The position numbers were made by a program, and so were the translations under genes. The notes beneath the pieces are model-generated. The model searched no databases, was not told the DNA's origin, and saw only the letters and a program-made list of their open reading frames with translations. From positions 46,529,527 through 46,593,526 of the forward strand of contig OZ020514.1 of the NCBI GenBank assembly GCA_963971425.1: a DNA stretch of 64,000 nt. Direction: 5' to 3'. Position 1 is the first letter of the stretch, and each line of letters starts with the position of its first letter. Shown piece after piece: positions 34,506-46,715 of this stretch. The stretch is from Bryoerythrophyllum caledonicum (Eukaryota; Streptophyta; Bryopsida; Pottiales; Pottiaceae).

Positions 34506-35769
34506 CATCAATTACTTATGCATTCCTCACATTAATGCATTAAGTTTCTTATTCCAATTTAATTTCTAAATGCCTTACATACACTTAGAATTATTATATT
34601 AATATTCACAATGTCACTTTGACATACTTAGGATCTTCTCTAACTTTATCTCTTGAAGTTTTAATATTAAGTATTCATATTTCACTCATATGCAATACAT
34701 TAAATTTAATTTATCAACACACACAATTTCATGTCATATAATTAATTAGGATAGTATCCTAATTTTTACAATGAAGATCTAAATAATTAATGCATTTATG
34801 CATAGGAATTTATTCACCATTAATACCTCATGCATATAATTGCATTTACAAAACACAATATCAAATATATTCTATGAAGCACTAATATTATTGCAATTAT
34901 ACATATTATTCAAGTCACACACAAGACTTTACATATGCAAATTCAATAATAATTATATATTAATAATTTCACACATAACATAATACTCTTACAACATAAG
35001 AGATTTCTTCAATTACTAGCTTTTTCACCTAAGCTAGGGCTCATTCCAATCTTCCTCCAAGGAATGTCTATGGTAATGGCAAAGAATGCTAAAAATTCAA
35101 GCTAGTCATTCTACTCAAATCCAAGAGGCACACCTTTTGGAAAAACGGTTGTTCCTATAATTAACCATTAAGATTAATTCCACTAAATCCTCACATCTAT
35201 TCATATCTAGATATGAAAAGGCACGCTCTTCCCAAAGGGTGCGAGTTCAACCCTTTTCCCATTAATCCTTATATCTTGGATATGAATAGGTATTTCTTGA
35301 TTAATTAACTAATCAATGTAAATTTAATCATTAATTATTTGATTCTCCATATATCTACAATCCTTTTTACATTTAATTTTCTGAAAAAAGCTATTTTAAG
35401 GATTTAGGCTGTACATCAGGATATTTAGGTATATTGATATCATTTTATAGTTTTCTATCTTGGTATAGAAGTGTACAATGTTAGTTTGTGTTTGTAATAA
35501 CTTTATTTGTTTTAAATATTTGCATGTGATATTTTGCTTCTCTATAATTTCTCTTCGTCGTATGTGTAATTTTTCCATTGATTGGTAATTTGATTTATCC
35601 AATTGTTTGGTGTTCTTTTATACCATTCTTGTGAAGATATATTGTAGAGGCTTGGTTTAGATTCTACAACAATTTCAACCTTGAACGTTTAAAAAATATT
35701 TTAAGTTGTATTCAAGATTTTTTTTGTTTAAAAATATATAAATATTATTATGAATTATCCTTATTACCT
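34506..35769. other. AT-rich intergenic DNA
   Basis: Very AT-rich; no gene, RNA or clear repeat unit seen. Confidence 0.4.
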
Positions 35770-36750
35770 AATTTAAGGTTCGACTTATTTTTAAAGATTG
35801 TTCTTTTTTTAAAGATTGTGAACAAAATTAATCTTTTTTCCTCTTCTTTGTCAACTTTGAAGAACAAATATTATGTGTGTGACATAAGTTTGGTGGACAT
35901 GGACTTAGTGGTGGATCAAATAAACACTTTATTCATGCCGGCCCTTCAAACTGGAGTTCTTCTTTTTCTTGTGTGTGACATAAAACATTTATCATCCTAC
36001 TTAAAAACCTCATGTATGACTCGATAAATTGAATTATAATATACTTAACTTATACAATTTAAAAAAATTGTACATATTATACGACAAATGTTTTTTTTGA
36101 ACTTGACATTGCACTTGATTTTTCAAAGTGGTCCACAAGTTGCATTTCAAATTTAAAGTTTCAATTGTCAATTAACAATTTCTTACAACTTATAATACAC
36201 AATGCAAACATACCAAACCAATGAAATTTTATTTCAATTGTTATTAAAGAAAACTACATGTATTTGATTTACTATAGTTTTATATTAGCAATCATAAGAA
36301 ACACAATAAGACTTAAGTCACAAGATAAAAAAGACATAAATAATTACAGACACCATGATCCATGAATAGTTTTTAAATTCACATCATATTACACTATATA
36401 ATTTTGTGATTATAACAATTTTATACCATTTTCTACTTTTCAATACATTGCAATTGACTACTAATATTAATTGGGAAATTTATCCTCGAATCAAGGATAA
36501 CCTTTAATTAGAAAGTTATCAAATTGCATGAATTAGCTCAAAATAGGTTTGACTTGTTTTTAAAGATGGTGAACAAAATTAATCTTTTTTCCTCTTCTTC
36601 GTCAACTTTGAAGAACAAATATGTGTGTGACATAAGTCTGGTGGACATGGACTTAGTAGTGGATCAAATTAACACTTTATTCACGCCGCTCTTCGAACTC
36701 GAGTTCTTCTTCTTCTCCTGTGTGACATAAAACATTTATCATCTTACTTA
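35770..36750. repeat. Repeat block: A (35770-36020), B (36105-36541), A' (36545-36750)
   Basis: A and A' share GTGAACAAAATTAATCTTTT, TTGAAGAACAAATAT, GTGGACATGGACTTAGT and ACATAAAACATTTATCATC. B matches the duplication at 31240-31995 and carries a TTATCCTCGA palindrome at 36480-36500. The short frames in A and A' look like duplicated non-coding DNA rather than genes. Confidence 0.85.
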
Positions 36751-37279
36751 AAAATAATAAAAAGTTCATAAGAAATTGATTTTTTATCAATGAAACGAGA
36801 AAGCTTTAATGAATGTACAAATTTATTTTAAGACAAAATTAAATTTTCTTCAATTCTTATTTGAAAACAATACTAAAACAAATTATATCGGTTAAAACTT
36901 TAATATTCTAAGAGTTATTTTCTTTAAATCGATTCTAATTTTTAAGGTTTAATTTTTTTTTAAATCAATTTTTTAAAAACTAATTTAGCAGATTTTTGTT
37001 AATTTTAATTATTTTTTTACATATGAAACCAAATATGACTTTCATTTTTTCATTCATTAGAAAATCCAATTTTGTCAAAACGAATCTCATTTTGTCTTAT
37101 TTGGGTTGGTCGCATTTCAAAATTGAAGTGACTCGAGAACCTAAAAAAGTCACCATAAAAGTTGTGACAAAAATACATTGTTTTCCCGCCCAAAGATGTT
37201 GCCATAGAAAAAAGTCTTTCAAGTTTCTCGCCCACCTCCGTTTTTTGTGCACCAAAGTCCATCACGACATTCTGACTTT
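36751..37279. other. AT-rich DNA 5' of the DUF7869-type gene
   Basis: No gene seen. The last part probably contains the promoter of the plus-strand gene that follows. Confidence 0.35.
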
Positions 37280-38614
37280 CCCCTGAAAATACTCATTTGG
37301 AACTCTTCCCTCTCTGAAGCTCTCTGTGCCTCGCCTCTGCTTCCACTTCTGTGCTTCAGCTCTTGCCTCTACTCAGTAAGATACTGAATTGGTTTTTATT
37401 GTTCCAGGTCCACACGAATGTTTTGGATAGTTTTTTAGGGCATGAATGTAAGTGTGGCTGTATTTCTTATGTGGTTGTATTTCTCGCACATTGGTTGAAA
37501 TCATTTTCATTTTCTATTTGCCTGTGTTGTAAAGGTCATGTCAATGTTTTCTCCTCTGCTTTCTGTGCAAGAGTATAGGTCTCCCCATCGCACGTTATTA
37601 CGTGTTATTGACCATTGAGCATTGCAGCAGTTCTTGTTCGCACATAAACTAAATTTCTGTCTGTGACACTCCGCATATTACGAAATCACTGTAGCATTGT
37701 TATCCTCGGATCGAGGATAACCTGAACTCACATAATCAAATCAAATTCATCATTTATGGGACATTACTTATGAGGTTTATCCTCGACTCGAGAATAGAAC
37801 TATTGAATCTTGGTTCATTCGAAATCACCAATTCCAAAGTATAAAATACTCTGCGAATAAGGTTATTGACATTGATATAGCAATTATCCTCAAGTCGAGG
37901 ATAACGGATGTTGATTCGTTGGAATTCGATGCAATTATCAGCTGAATCAGGGTTTGATGTCACGTCAAACTTGCCCAATATGGGTGGTATAACCTACGTG
38001 AGTGTTATCCTCGAGTCGAGGATATCAAAAGTATGATATCTATTTACTGGATCACTTAATTAATGATGGTTATCCTCGAATCGAGGATAACAAAGATCGA
38101 GTTAAGTGTCATCTGAGATGCATGTTGAATGTAGACTGCCAGATATCAAATTCATGTTAGGTGGTGAAATGCTTATGTAATTCATGCACTCATATCTCTT
38201 AGATATCATTTGCAGATCTATCCTCAAGTCGAGGATAACTCACTGAAGCTTTATGCAATTAGTTTTGAAAATATAAACAGATTGGTTCTTTCCAATTTCA
38301 TATTTAAGGAGATAATTTTATAGATCCGGATTTGATAAATAACTTTTTGAATGTTGAACTTTGTTCGATGTGTTGTGTATACTTGGTGTGTTTTCTCTAG
38401 GTTTGAAGCATCAGTGTGTTGTTATACCTCACTGTGGTAATATTGAATGTTTCCCTAATTCAGTGTTGTAATATTTGATATCTGGAATTATCCTCGTGCC
38501 GAGGATAACCATATCTTATTTGTGTCTATCTCCTCTCATAGGAGCCGTCCTTTACAAATATGTTGATTAACTAGATAACTAACCCTCTGTCTTTTTCATT
38601 GTGATATCTTGAAG
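37280..38614 (+). promoter_or_regulatory. Putative non-coding first exon and leader intron of the DUF7869-type gene
   Basis: A pyrimidine-rich, CTCT-containing stretch at about 37290-37375 looks like a 5' UTR and is followed by a GTAAG donor at 37376. The likely acceptor is the AG directly before the ATG at 38615, after a T-rich tract. Seven TTATCCTCGA palindromes lie inside this putative intron. Exon and intron limits are inferred. Confidence 0.4.
37699..38508. repeat. TTATCCTCGA palindromes, cluster 5' of the DUF7869-type gene (7)
   Basis: 37699-37721 (GTTATCCTCG arms), 37776-37796, 37884-37904, 38004-38025, 38069-38091 (perfect: 11-base arms GTTATCCTCGA around one A), 38219-38237 and 38488-38508. 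Spacing is about 65-270 bp. These are the best-preserved copies in the window. Confidence 0.93.
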
Positions 38615-41468
38615 ATGGAAGAACCCTCATATGATGGTGTAGTCCGAGTTCCACCTACCTTACCTCCAAGTGTTGCTGCATGTGAGGGTATTCCTCTCGT
38701 GTCGTGGTTCTTGAAGCGCGTTATCCTTAAAAACACATATGAGGCTGATGTTGGAATTGGACTTTGCGAGAGTATTGATTCTGGATTTGTTCATGAAACT
38801 AGTGGTCGTCAACTTGGAGATGATCATGTTGCTATTCTAATCCCTCAATGCTTAGACGAGAATGAAATTCCATTGAATTGGATATTTGCCCTCCGAGCAT
38901 GGCCAACACGACAGGTCTTTCTTTGTAATGTGAGTTTGTATGACCAAGAGCAAACTAGCATTTACAATGCAGCTCTTAAAATATTTCGTCGCGGACCTAG
39001 AGTAGGCGTTCGACAATACAAAACCACTCGTTAGAGGGTAGAGGGTCTTTCTCCACCAAAGAAGGAAGCACTTCTTATTTCACAATCGATCAACTCTGTT
39101 GCGAGCACCGTCTGTTGTCCAAGGAAATTGTACTTAACGATTTCCACGGTATTCAATTTCTGTACTTCGCTCCCAAGTTTATCGTGACATTGGAGGTGTT
39201 TTCTTTCAGAAACATGTTTGGCTTGATGTACATAGGCAGATCCACATGGATTCCAATGGCAACCATGTGGTGACGCTTGATGGAATTGATGTATGCCAAA
39301 ATGCATGGTGTACTATCATGGGGGTTAGCCAAGCCACATTCTACCGGTACAAACGAGAGGCAAAGGATGGGATGCGGGCAGGGGCACACGGAAATACTGG
39401 TTCAAAGAAGCCTCGGACGCATATCCTACAGGCAATTGCTACTCTCCATGATATACTTGATGATGCTGCTGATCACAGTCCTAATAAGACTCCTACACTT
39501 GGCAGTGGGGAGAAGGTGGTCTCCAAACATATTTGTGCCTCTTTTCAATGGACTGCAGTGTTGCCCAAAGTAAATGAGGTGAATTCAAGATTTGGCCTCA
39601 AACCGATATCTTTGTCTAGTCTTAGTCGAATTCGAAGCTCTGAATTTGAACAATACTCTACGAAGAAGTGTGGTGACAACATTGCTTGCTGCGGAAGATG
39701 CGACCAACTCAAGCAATTAAAGAAGGCTTGTACACAAGGGTCCTCCTCATACAAAATGTGGGAAGTCAAATTGCAGTTACATCAGGCTTCTCAACAGACA
39801 CGTAGGCTTCTCATCGTATTTTATATTATGGAAATCGGAAGAACTCGAAAGAAAAACCTAACGAGGTTGTGAGCATCATCCATGATAAAATGGATCATAG
39901 CAAAACTGCATCTCCTCATTCTTCCCACAAGATTAAAGCAACGGAGTCCTTTATGAAACTGCCTGTGGCCGTGACTAGAATGATTGCGCATGGACATAGA
40001 GATGTTCGTTATGCCCATTATAGTCTTGACATCTTCCCACCGACTCGAATCACACTGTTGCATCCATTGCGAAGTTACTTCGCGACTTAGAGAGTCCACC
40101 GGTGTATTCTTCTCGTGAATTATTTACGGGAGGAAGAGCTTCTCCTCTCTCTGAAGCTGTGCTTGCGGATGCTAACGTGTGTCTTGGATCCCTTGCTGCT
40201 CCACCAGTTGAACCCGTTCCTGTGAAACAGTTACCACCAGTTCTCCAAATGAAGTTGGATAATGCCACATGGGACAATAAAAATAGATATGTGTTTGCTT
40301 TTTTTTCCCTCCTCGTTCATATGGGTATTTTCCGTGAAGTGTATGCCAACTTCTTACTTGTTGGTCATACTCACAAGGATATTGACGCAATGTTTGGGAG
40401 ATGGAGTTCCAAACTCAAGTCAAATAGCTATCCAACGATTCCACTCTTGATGAAATCATTCATGGATGCTTAGAAAATGCCAATTATTCCACATTACAGA
40501 GGTGCCCAATTTCAGGAGCTTTTTAGAAGGATGTTTGTGCATTGGCAAAGAGGCCCTTACGGGTCACACGAAGGGCCAACAATTCAAGTTCTACAAGGGC
40601 TCAGATGGATTGCTAAAGATGCAATACAAAATTCTTTGTACAGATAGGAATTGGTTGCCTGAGGAGGATGGAGGATGGAGGATGGACGGCAGATGGTAGG
40701 CCAATTTTGCCTCGTGGACAGCTGCTTCGTCTCATTCCGTGACATCATGAGAATTATAATGAGGTTGTGAAGGATATCTCTGGATTTCTAAGTCTTTGGG
40801 AATCTATGGCTAATGAGGATCTCTTGGGTGAATATAGGAGGAAGAACGAGCATATTATGTACTATTGGAGAGGTGTTAAGGCTGCCCTCGAGATGCCTTT
40901 GGAAGAATCGCCTCTCCTACGAGAGGGATTCTGGCCACTATCTAGATATGCTCCATCTATGGTGGATGAATATGAGATTGATGGGTCGTTGAGGGAGGAG
41001 TATGCAGAGGACCCTCCATTCATTAGACAACAACGTGATTGTCCCTCTCCATCATTTCGGGTTGGTAGAGATGTGTACGAGGGCTATGTACTTGCGGTGC
41101 GTTCTGCTGATGGGGATTTGCGCCCATTTTGGATTGCCTTGGCATTGACTAATCCACATCCGGATCGTGAACATTCTCATGAGATTAAAGTGCAATACTT
41201 CAAACCTGCATCCCAGCGTCATGTGGACTTGGAAACGTACCAAGGGTGGGATTCTAATCATGGAAATAATTGGGTTGAAGAGACTGAATCTGAACCAATC
41301 TGGGTGTATACAGATTGTATTTTAACTGCTTGGAAGCCTAGGTTGCATGGAAACAGAAGCTCCTCTAGGTTAAAGGTGGACATAATTAAGGCATCTTTAG
41401 CTGAATTATTGATTTCAACGGAGTTTGTGGTTTTTGGGGATTGGAGTTATTTTATCAATATAAAATAG
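38615..41468 (+). pseudogene. DUF7869-type mobile-element gene, several frameshifts
   Basis: Starting at ATG 38615: an N-terminal segment (139 residues), TAG at 39032, a Cys cluster CCPRK then (after a one-base shift and a TAA) RFPRYSISVLRSQVYRD, then VVTLDGIDVCQNAWCTIMGV with a helix-turn-helix-like SQATFYRYKREA, a CCGRCDQL zinc-type cluster, and KLPVAVTRMIAHGHRDVRYA. The hallmark block LQMKLDNATWDNKNRYVFAF ... VGHTHKDIDAMFGRW is at 40240-40405, as in proteins annotated DUF7869 (D, then GHTHxDID, suggesting an RNase-H-like nuclease; that activity is inference). After a TAG at 40471 and further shifts, the last 233 residues (40767-41468) are intact and include FWIALALTNPHPDREHSHEI and TYQGWDSNHGNNWVEE. 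At least four frameshifts. It diverges from the ParB-like gene across 9.5 kb and shares its palindromes. Confidence 0.7.
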
Positions 41469-42424
41469 GGGGGATTGCATGTTCTTTTTTGATTTTTTGT
41501 TCTTTCGTACTGGATATTCTATTAAGTATGTAGTGAATTTGTATCTGTAGGATGGAATTGTAGACTTTGAATGTGCACATAGCATATTTGTAGATAGAAT
41601 TAGATTAGTGTTTGTAGTTCCATATAGTGATGTATTGTGTTGCTTTCAATATTATACAAAAAGAGCCGGGAATTTTGTTACATCATTGATGTATAAATGG
41701 CGGTCCACATTGTGAGTGTCATTAATTGTACATTTATTCTTGATGCATAGATATTTTCTTTTGATAGCAATTATTGAATGGATTGCTACAATTGTACATA
41801 CTAGGTATTCCAACGACCTTGTTGTTTGGAAGTAGCAGAATCTTCTGAAATTGGTAATTATGTCTCTTTTAAATGAAAAAGGTATGCATTCTAGGTGGAA
41901 TTTAAATGAGTGTATATGTGTATTTTAGTCCAATTTTGAACCCTACTTAGAGGGGTTATCAAATTTATTGCCGCTTCTATTTTCATGCAGTAATTTTATT
42001 CTCGCAATGATTTTTTTTTTGATGTATCAGTTTTTCCTAGGTAATATGCTCCATACCTTGGTACATTTTTGATAATCTATTACCTTTACACACACAATTG
42101 AATATGATATTCAATTTCACACAAAAGGAATTCAACAATCCATGATACGGCTAGATTATTTAGCATTTTCAATGGAGATTGAGTCTCAATTTAATACGTA
42201 GTCTCAAATTAATGAAATTATTAATTGACTAAAATAAGATATCATGATAAATTGAGACTCCGAAATGTCTCATTTTAATGAATATGGTGTTTTAAGTAAT
42301 ACAAGTCATGATGTGCAAAAGCGAATTCAAGGTGGTCTTGTAACTTCTTCTACCAAAGTAATGATGCTTGTGCACGAGGTTGAGTGAGCTTCTTTTGCTC
42401 CTCATACTGTTTGCAATTTGAACA
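41469..42424. other. AT-rich DNA downstream of the DUF7869-type gene
   Basis: No gene seen. A 13-bp inverted repeat, GAGTCTCAATTTA (42181-42193) against 42248-42260, could form a hairpin and may be a small element end or terminator-like structure. Confidence 0.4.
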
Positions 42425-45400
42425 TTAGGCAACATTGTCTCCTGTAGGCTTTGCATAGTACTCAAAGAAGCTAACTTGCCGGACCTTATTCAAGCTTGAG
42501 CTTAATATAAGAGGTAATCGACAAATAGCGAGGTGCTCAGTAATAAGTGGTGTTTGGTCCTTCCATTTGCAACTTGCATGAAGGACTTTTGCAACAATTT
42601 TTTTTCGAGAAGGGAGAACACACGACTTATAAAGCATGTGGTTTGCTTGCCAAGCAGGATGGCTCCAAATGTGGCAGTAGCTACAGCGGTATGACTTCTA
42701 AGCTTACGCAAACCAATGGTGCCGTGGTGTTCAGCTACATTACCGACAGCAACGTCCTTGGCTTTGTAATAAAAAGTATTCAAACTCACACTCATAATTT
42801 TCATCCATGCAAATGCGCAAACATCTACATACTCTAGAGTCACAACCTTCCTACTTGTAACATTTCTATGGAACTATCTATGAACTATGCTTCATTTAAT
42901 TAAATTTGGACTTTGAAAATTCCAGAAACAAGGATCTTTGATATTTTGATTTATTAAAATAAACATCTTGAGAATTTTTTTCAAATGGCTGAACAAGTCT
43001 GGAGTATTGTCCAATCAAACTGTGTACATGAAGTCAAATTTGTTCAACCATTTGTCCTATCCAAGTAGACTATGTACATTAAGATAGAGAGTACATTTTA
43101 GGTGAAGTAATGGAGATGTCCTGGTGATAGCTCTACACCTACTTTTGAAAAAATCACATTTATATCGAGAATCCTTGCCATAAATAGATTGAAGTCTCCC
43201 GCAAATAGAATATATCAAAGTTGATAGGTAGACTTCAACCAAGGAGTATGGGATAAGATAAAACCTATTTGAAGATTTCTTGATATTGCAATTCCCAGAT
43301 ATCTGCTGATGGTAGTACGATTGTGTGAATGAAAGCATGAAACGTACTTGTCATGAACTGTATATTAGTCATGTGTAGCATGACGGATGTGAATAGCGAG
43401 TTCAATGACATTGCCTTAGGGATTGATTTCATTCGGATAATTCAAGTTCTCAATTGTGGTCTCCTTAAATGCCCGTGGGATGGTCCTCGTTTGTGGATTT
43501 GGAATTTTTGACCAAAGTGCAAAGAAGTCCTCCAGGATGTTCATCTCCCTTTTCAGGGACTCTCCAATCATAAGCTGGCCAAAATCTTTCTGCTAGTTCC
43601 AACGGTGTCTCCAGAAGGGGCTTGTTGAGCTCAATGGTTCAAGAGTTGACGAACCTCGAGCTTCATGAAATTTTTGTTTTCCGTTGCTTTCCTTGCCTTC
43701 TCTATAGCATCCTCTCGGTTTCCAATTGGGTTAGGCACCTCACTTCCTGACATTGATTTGAGCAAGACGGGCTTAGGACTTCCGGTAAGCAACATTGGAC
43801 GACCATTTAAATCTAACTTCCAGAGTATTATAGGCTGTTTGCTTCTAAGTAGCCACTCAAGATCAAAGGTAGATTTCTTGTACCATATGACAATAATCCT
43901 GTCATGAAGTACAAGAAATCTGCCTTCATGACATCATTGTCAACGTAGAATATGAAAAGGTGCATTTCATCCAATCCAACCAGACCCGCCGCAATGCTAC
44001 ATTGATATCCTTCAACGTAGGATTTAAGGTCAGCCACCTCTTGGAAAACTTTGGCATGTATGCTAGGTTCTATGACTTCATAAACACTTTTCTGGGATCC
44101 GTGAGAATATATGTATTGGTCTTCTTCAGTTCCTTCAGAAGATGGCTGAATTAAGCATCAATGTCTTCATGCGTATGCCCTACAACTAAAAAACTTGCTT
44201 GAATCTCCTTGAATACACCTCCAACACTTAGCAATGACAAAAATGCCATCAAGTATTGGTTCTTCTTATCTTTTGCAGAGTTGTCCAACTGCAAAATTAG
44301 ATTGGGTGGCAAGGATTCGGCTCCAATAGCTTTACTAGGGTCCACGACCTTTAAAGAGTCAATGTACTCGTTCGTCTCTCTCATGAGAGCTTCAAACATG
44401 ATTGTGTTCCTGTGCAGATGCTCAAATAGCGCACGCGTTTCTTTTAGGGCGCACTCTCGAGTCGCCAAAAAAGTTTGACCAAAGACAAGATAGTGGCGTT
44501 GGAATCTTCGGGCCATATCGTAGGAGCATATTGTGCATAAGCTCCATGTCCATTACCATGTGCCACCATTTCGGTGACGCTCATGGGAAGCTGATCAAGA
44601 CCTTGTGTTGGGTTTGTTGTCTTTGACATCCTTAAAAGAGCCGTTTTTGAAGTATTCATCTTATCACGAATTATGTAGAGAGGGATTTTAGATGACGTCT
44701 TCTAGTCCTCTCTCGATGTTGTATACAATTGCCGGCAGGATTGCTCATGATTTGAATGTGCGTGTTTCTCGTTGCAGAATACTTCCTAAGCCAAGCTCCC
44801 CTTTAGAGTCTTCAATAAGAATTGGTAGACATTGCATACAATGCATTTAGCAAAATTGCTCATGATCCCAACATTGCCGTACAATTCTTTTATGGTCCTA
44901 GTAACTGTTTTCTGGCTCACAAGGGGAAGTTTTTTGGAGACATTAGTTTGCGTTGGGTATAAACCATATGGGACACGATCAATTGAACCAAGTTACTTGC
45001 AAGCGGGATTCATTGTTGGAGGAAAGCTATAGAGGTTTTCTTTTTGTTAAGCATATATAAGCAAAGGTACATCCAAGAATCTCCCATTGTATTATATGGA
45101 CGTTGAAGTACAAAGAAGATAGAAATGATCTGAAGATCTCTAAGTTGAGAACAGAAGAAACAAGAAAATACCTCATTTGGGTCAGCACAAATTTGTTTCC
45201 AGTTATTTCCTACAGAAAGAACTTCATAGTGTCTATGCGTCCATTTCCGACTCCCCACATTTGGTGAGGCATTTGATCCGCGTTCTCATTGATAATGCTT
45301 GTCATTGATCCCATGACTTGAACTGTTCCTATGCTTGGCCGCTTCATCCACTTGTTTCCATGAGTGCCATTAATAACTCCTTTTTGAAATCATCATGTAT

Positions 45401-45641
45401 GAGAAAAACGTGGACTTTGGATATAATATATAGTACACCATCCCGTGGCGCACATCTCTGATCCTTTAAGCATGATGTATTTCCTCGTCCAATCCTCCTC
45501 AATTGAATGCATGTACCCATCAATTGAGATCATATATTCCTTTTGGACTTCAAATGATTTATAATAGAATATTTGCCTTACAAAGAGAGTTTGGTCCTCA
45601 CGAAAGTGTTGGCAGCATTTCTTTGGACAACACCTCTCCAA
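42425..45641 (-). pseudogene. Second, older DUF7869-type pseudogene, rearranged
   Basis: Minus-strand pieces: 45641-45393 carries CCPKKCCQHFREDQTLFVRQ and LKGSEMCATGWCTIYYI, equivalent to the Cys cluster and DVCQNAWCTI block of the copy at 39.1 kb. 44659-44444 carries LPMSVTEMVAHG. 44516-44151 carries LQLDNSAKDKKNQYLMAFL and VGHTHEDIDA, the DUF7869 hallmark, then a TAA. 44037-43828 continues with GLDEMHLFIFYVDND. A further piece at 42843-42502 (YVDVCAFAWMKI, SLNTFYYKAKD) is again the DVCxxAW domain, which should be upstream, so it belongs to another copy or to a rearrangement. The sequence differs clearly from the plus-strand copy, so they are separate subfamilies. Many stops and shifts; no function expected. 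Confidence 0.6.
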
Positions 45642-46269
45642 GCTAACGTTTCAACTTTCATTGTGATTAATTTGCTAACGTTTCAACTTTCATTGTGATC
45701 TTCTTCTAGCCATTGACTACGTAAATGGTCCTAAGGGAGTGCGACCATGATCCTTCCAAAAGATAACAATACCCCTTCTCTATCAAACCGCTGTACTTAA
45801 AGCCCAACGCAATGCTCTCAAGGGACAAACGGTGAATCATCCGTTGGGATCTCCAAATGGTAGATATACGTTTGCTATCCTCTAGAGATTGGTCCGCAAG
45901 AGAGTCAAAACCAATGAACTAAACCCGCGATGACACGAAGTCAGTGGTAAATCTTTGGCAGTTCACATTATGACAGTTGGTCTCAATTATACAAATTCCA
46001 TTGAACCAAAAAGTGTGTTGACTCCAAGCCATGGTCTTATTGGTTGTACCTCAATTATGTTGCCTACTTCTACTTCTCCAAACCTCGGATTCAACAACTT
46101 CACCGACAATCCGGTCTACAACTAATCTGAACTTTCAATAGACTCCTGGCATGGATCATCATCTCCCTGGTAATGGTCATTTCCATCTTCCAATTATAAA
46201 ATTCCAATCATATTACAATCGATTGAGTGGCACTCCTACAAATCACAATTAGACCTATTTTGTTGCTGC
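45642..46269. other. Degenerate DNA upstream of the older DUF7869-type copy
   Basis: May contain further decayed exons of that copy on the minus strand, but no block is clear enough to call. Confidence 0.35.
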
Positions 46270-46715
46270 ACATGGAAAACTTCCGATGCAAGCACAAAAC
46301 TTGAAAATGAATATATGTGCGTAGTATCTTGACACCTCAGAGTTTATGGAACTGGGTGCAATCCAAATGGAAGCACAACATAATAACACTCATTTGGAGA
46401 TCTCGAGTTATTTGGATATAATGCACAAGGAAATATAGTACGTAATCATTGGTTAAGTTGGTGGCCGCAGTCGTTGCACAAATTTAAACTGGAAAAATTG
46501 GAGAGGCTTGGCATGTACAAAACTTGAAAATGAATATGTGTGTAGTATCTAGAGATCTTCGGGTTTGTAGAAGTAGATGCAATCTAGATGGAAGCGCAAT
46601 GTAACAACACTTATTGAAAGATATCCAAGTATTAGGTTACGCTTCACAAGGGAATATAGTGTGTTATCATTGGATATTTTGGTGGCTACGAGTCTCGCAC
46701 ATATCTAAATAGGAG
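46270..46715. repeat. About 225-bp degenerate tandem duplication
   Basis: Two direct units (about 46270-46500 and 46501-46715) share ACAAAACTTGAAAATGAATA, GTGTAGTATCT-like, GATGCAATC...GATGGAAGC and GGAAATATAGT...ATCATTGG blocks in order. Confidence 0.7.
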
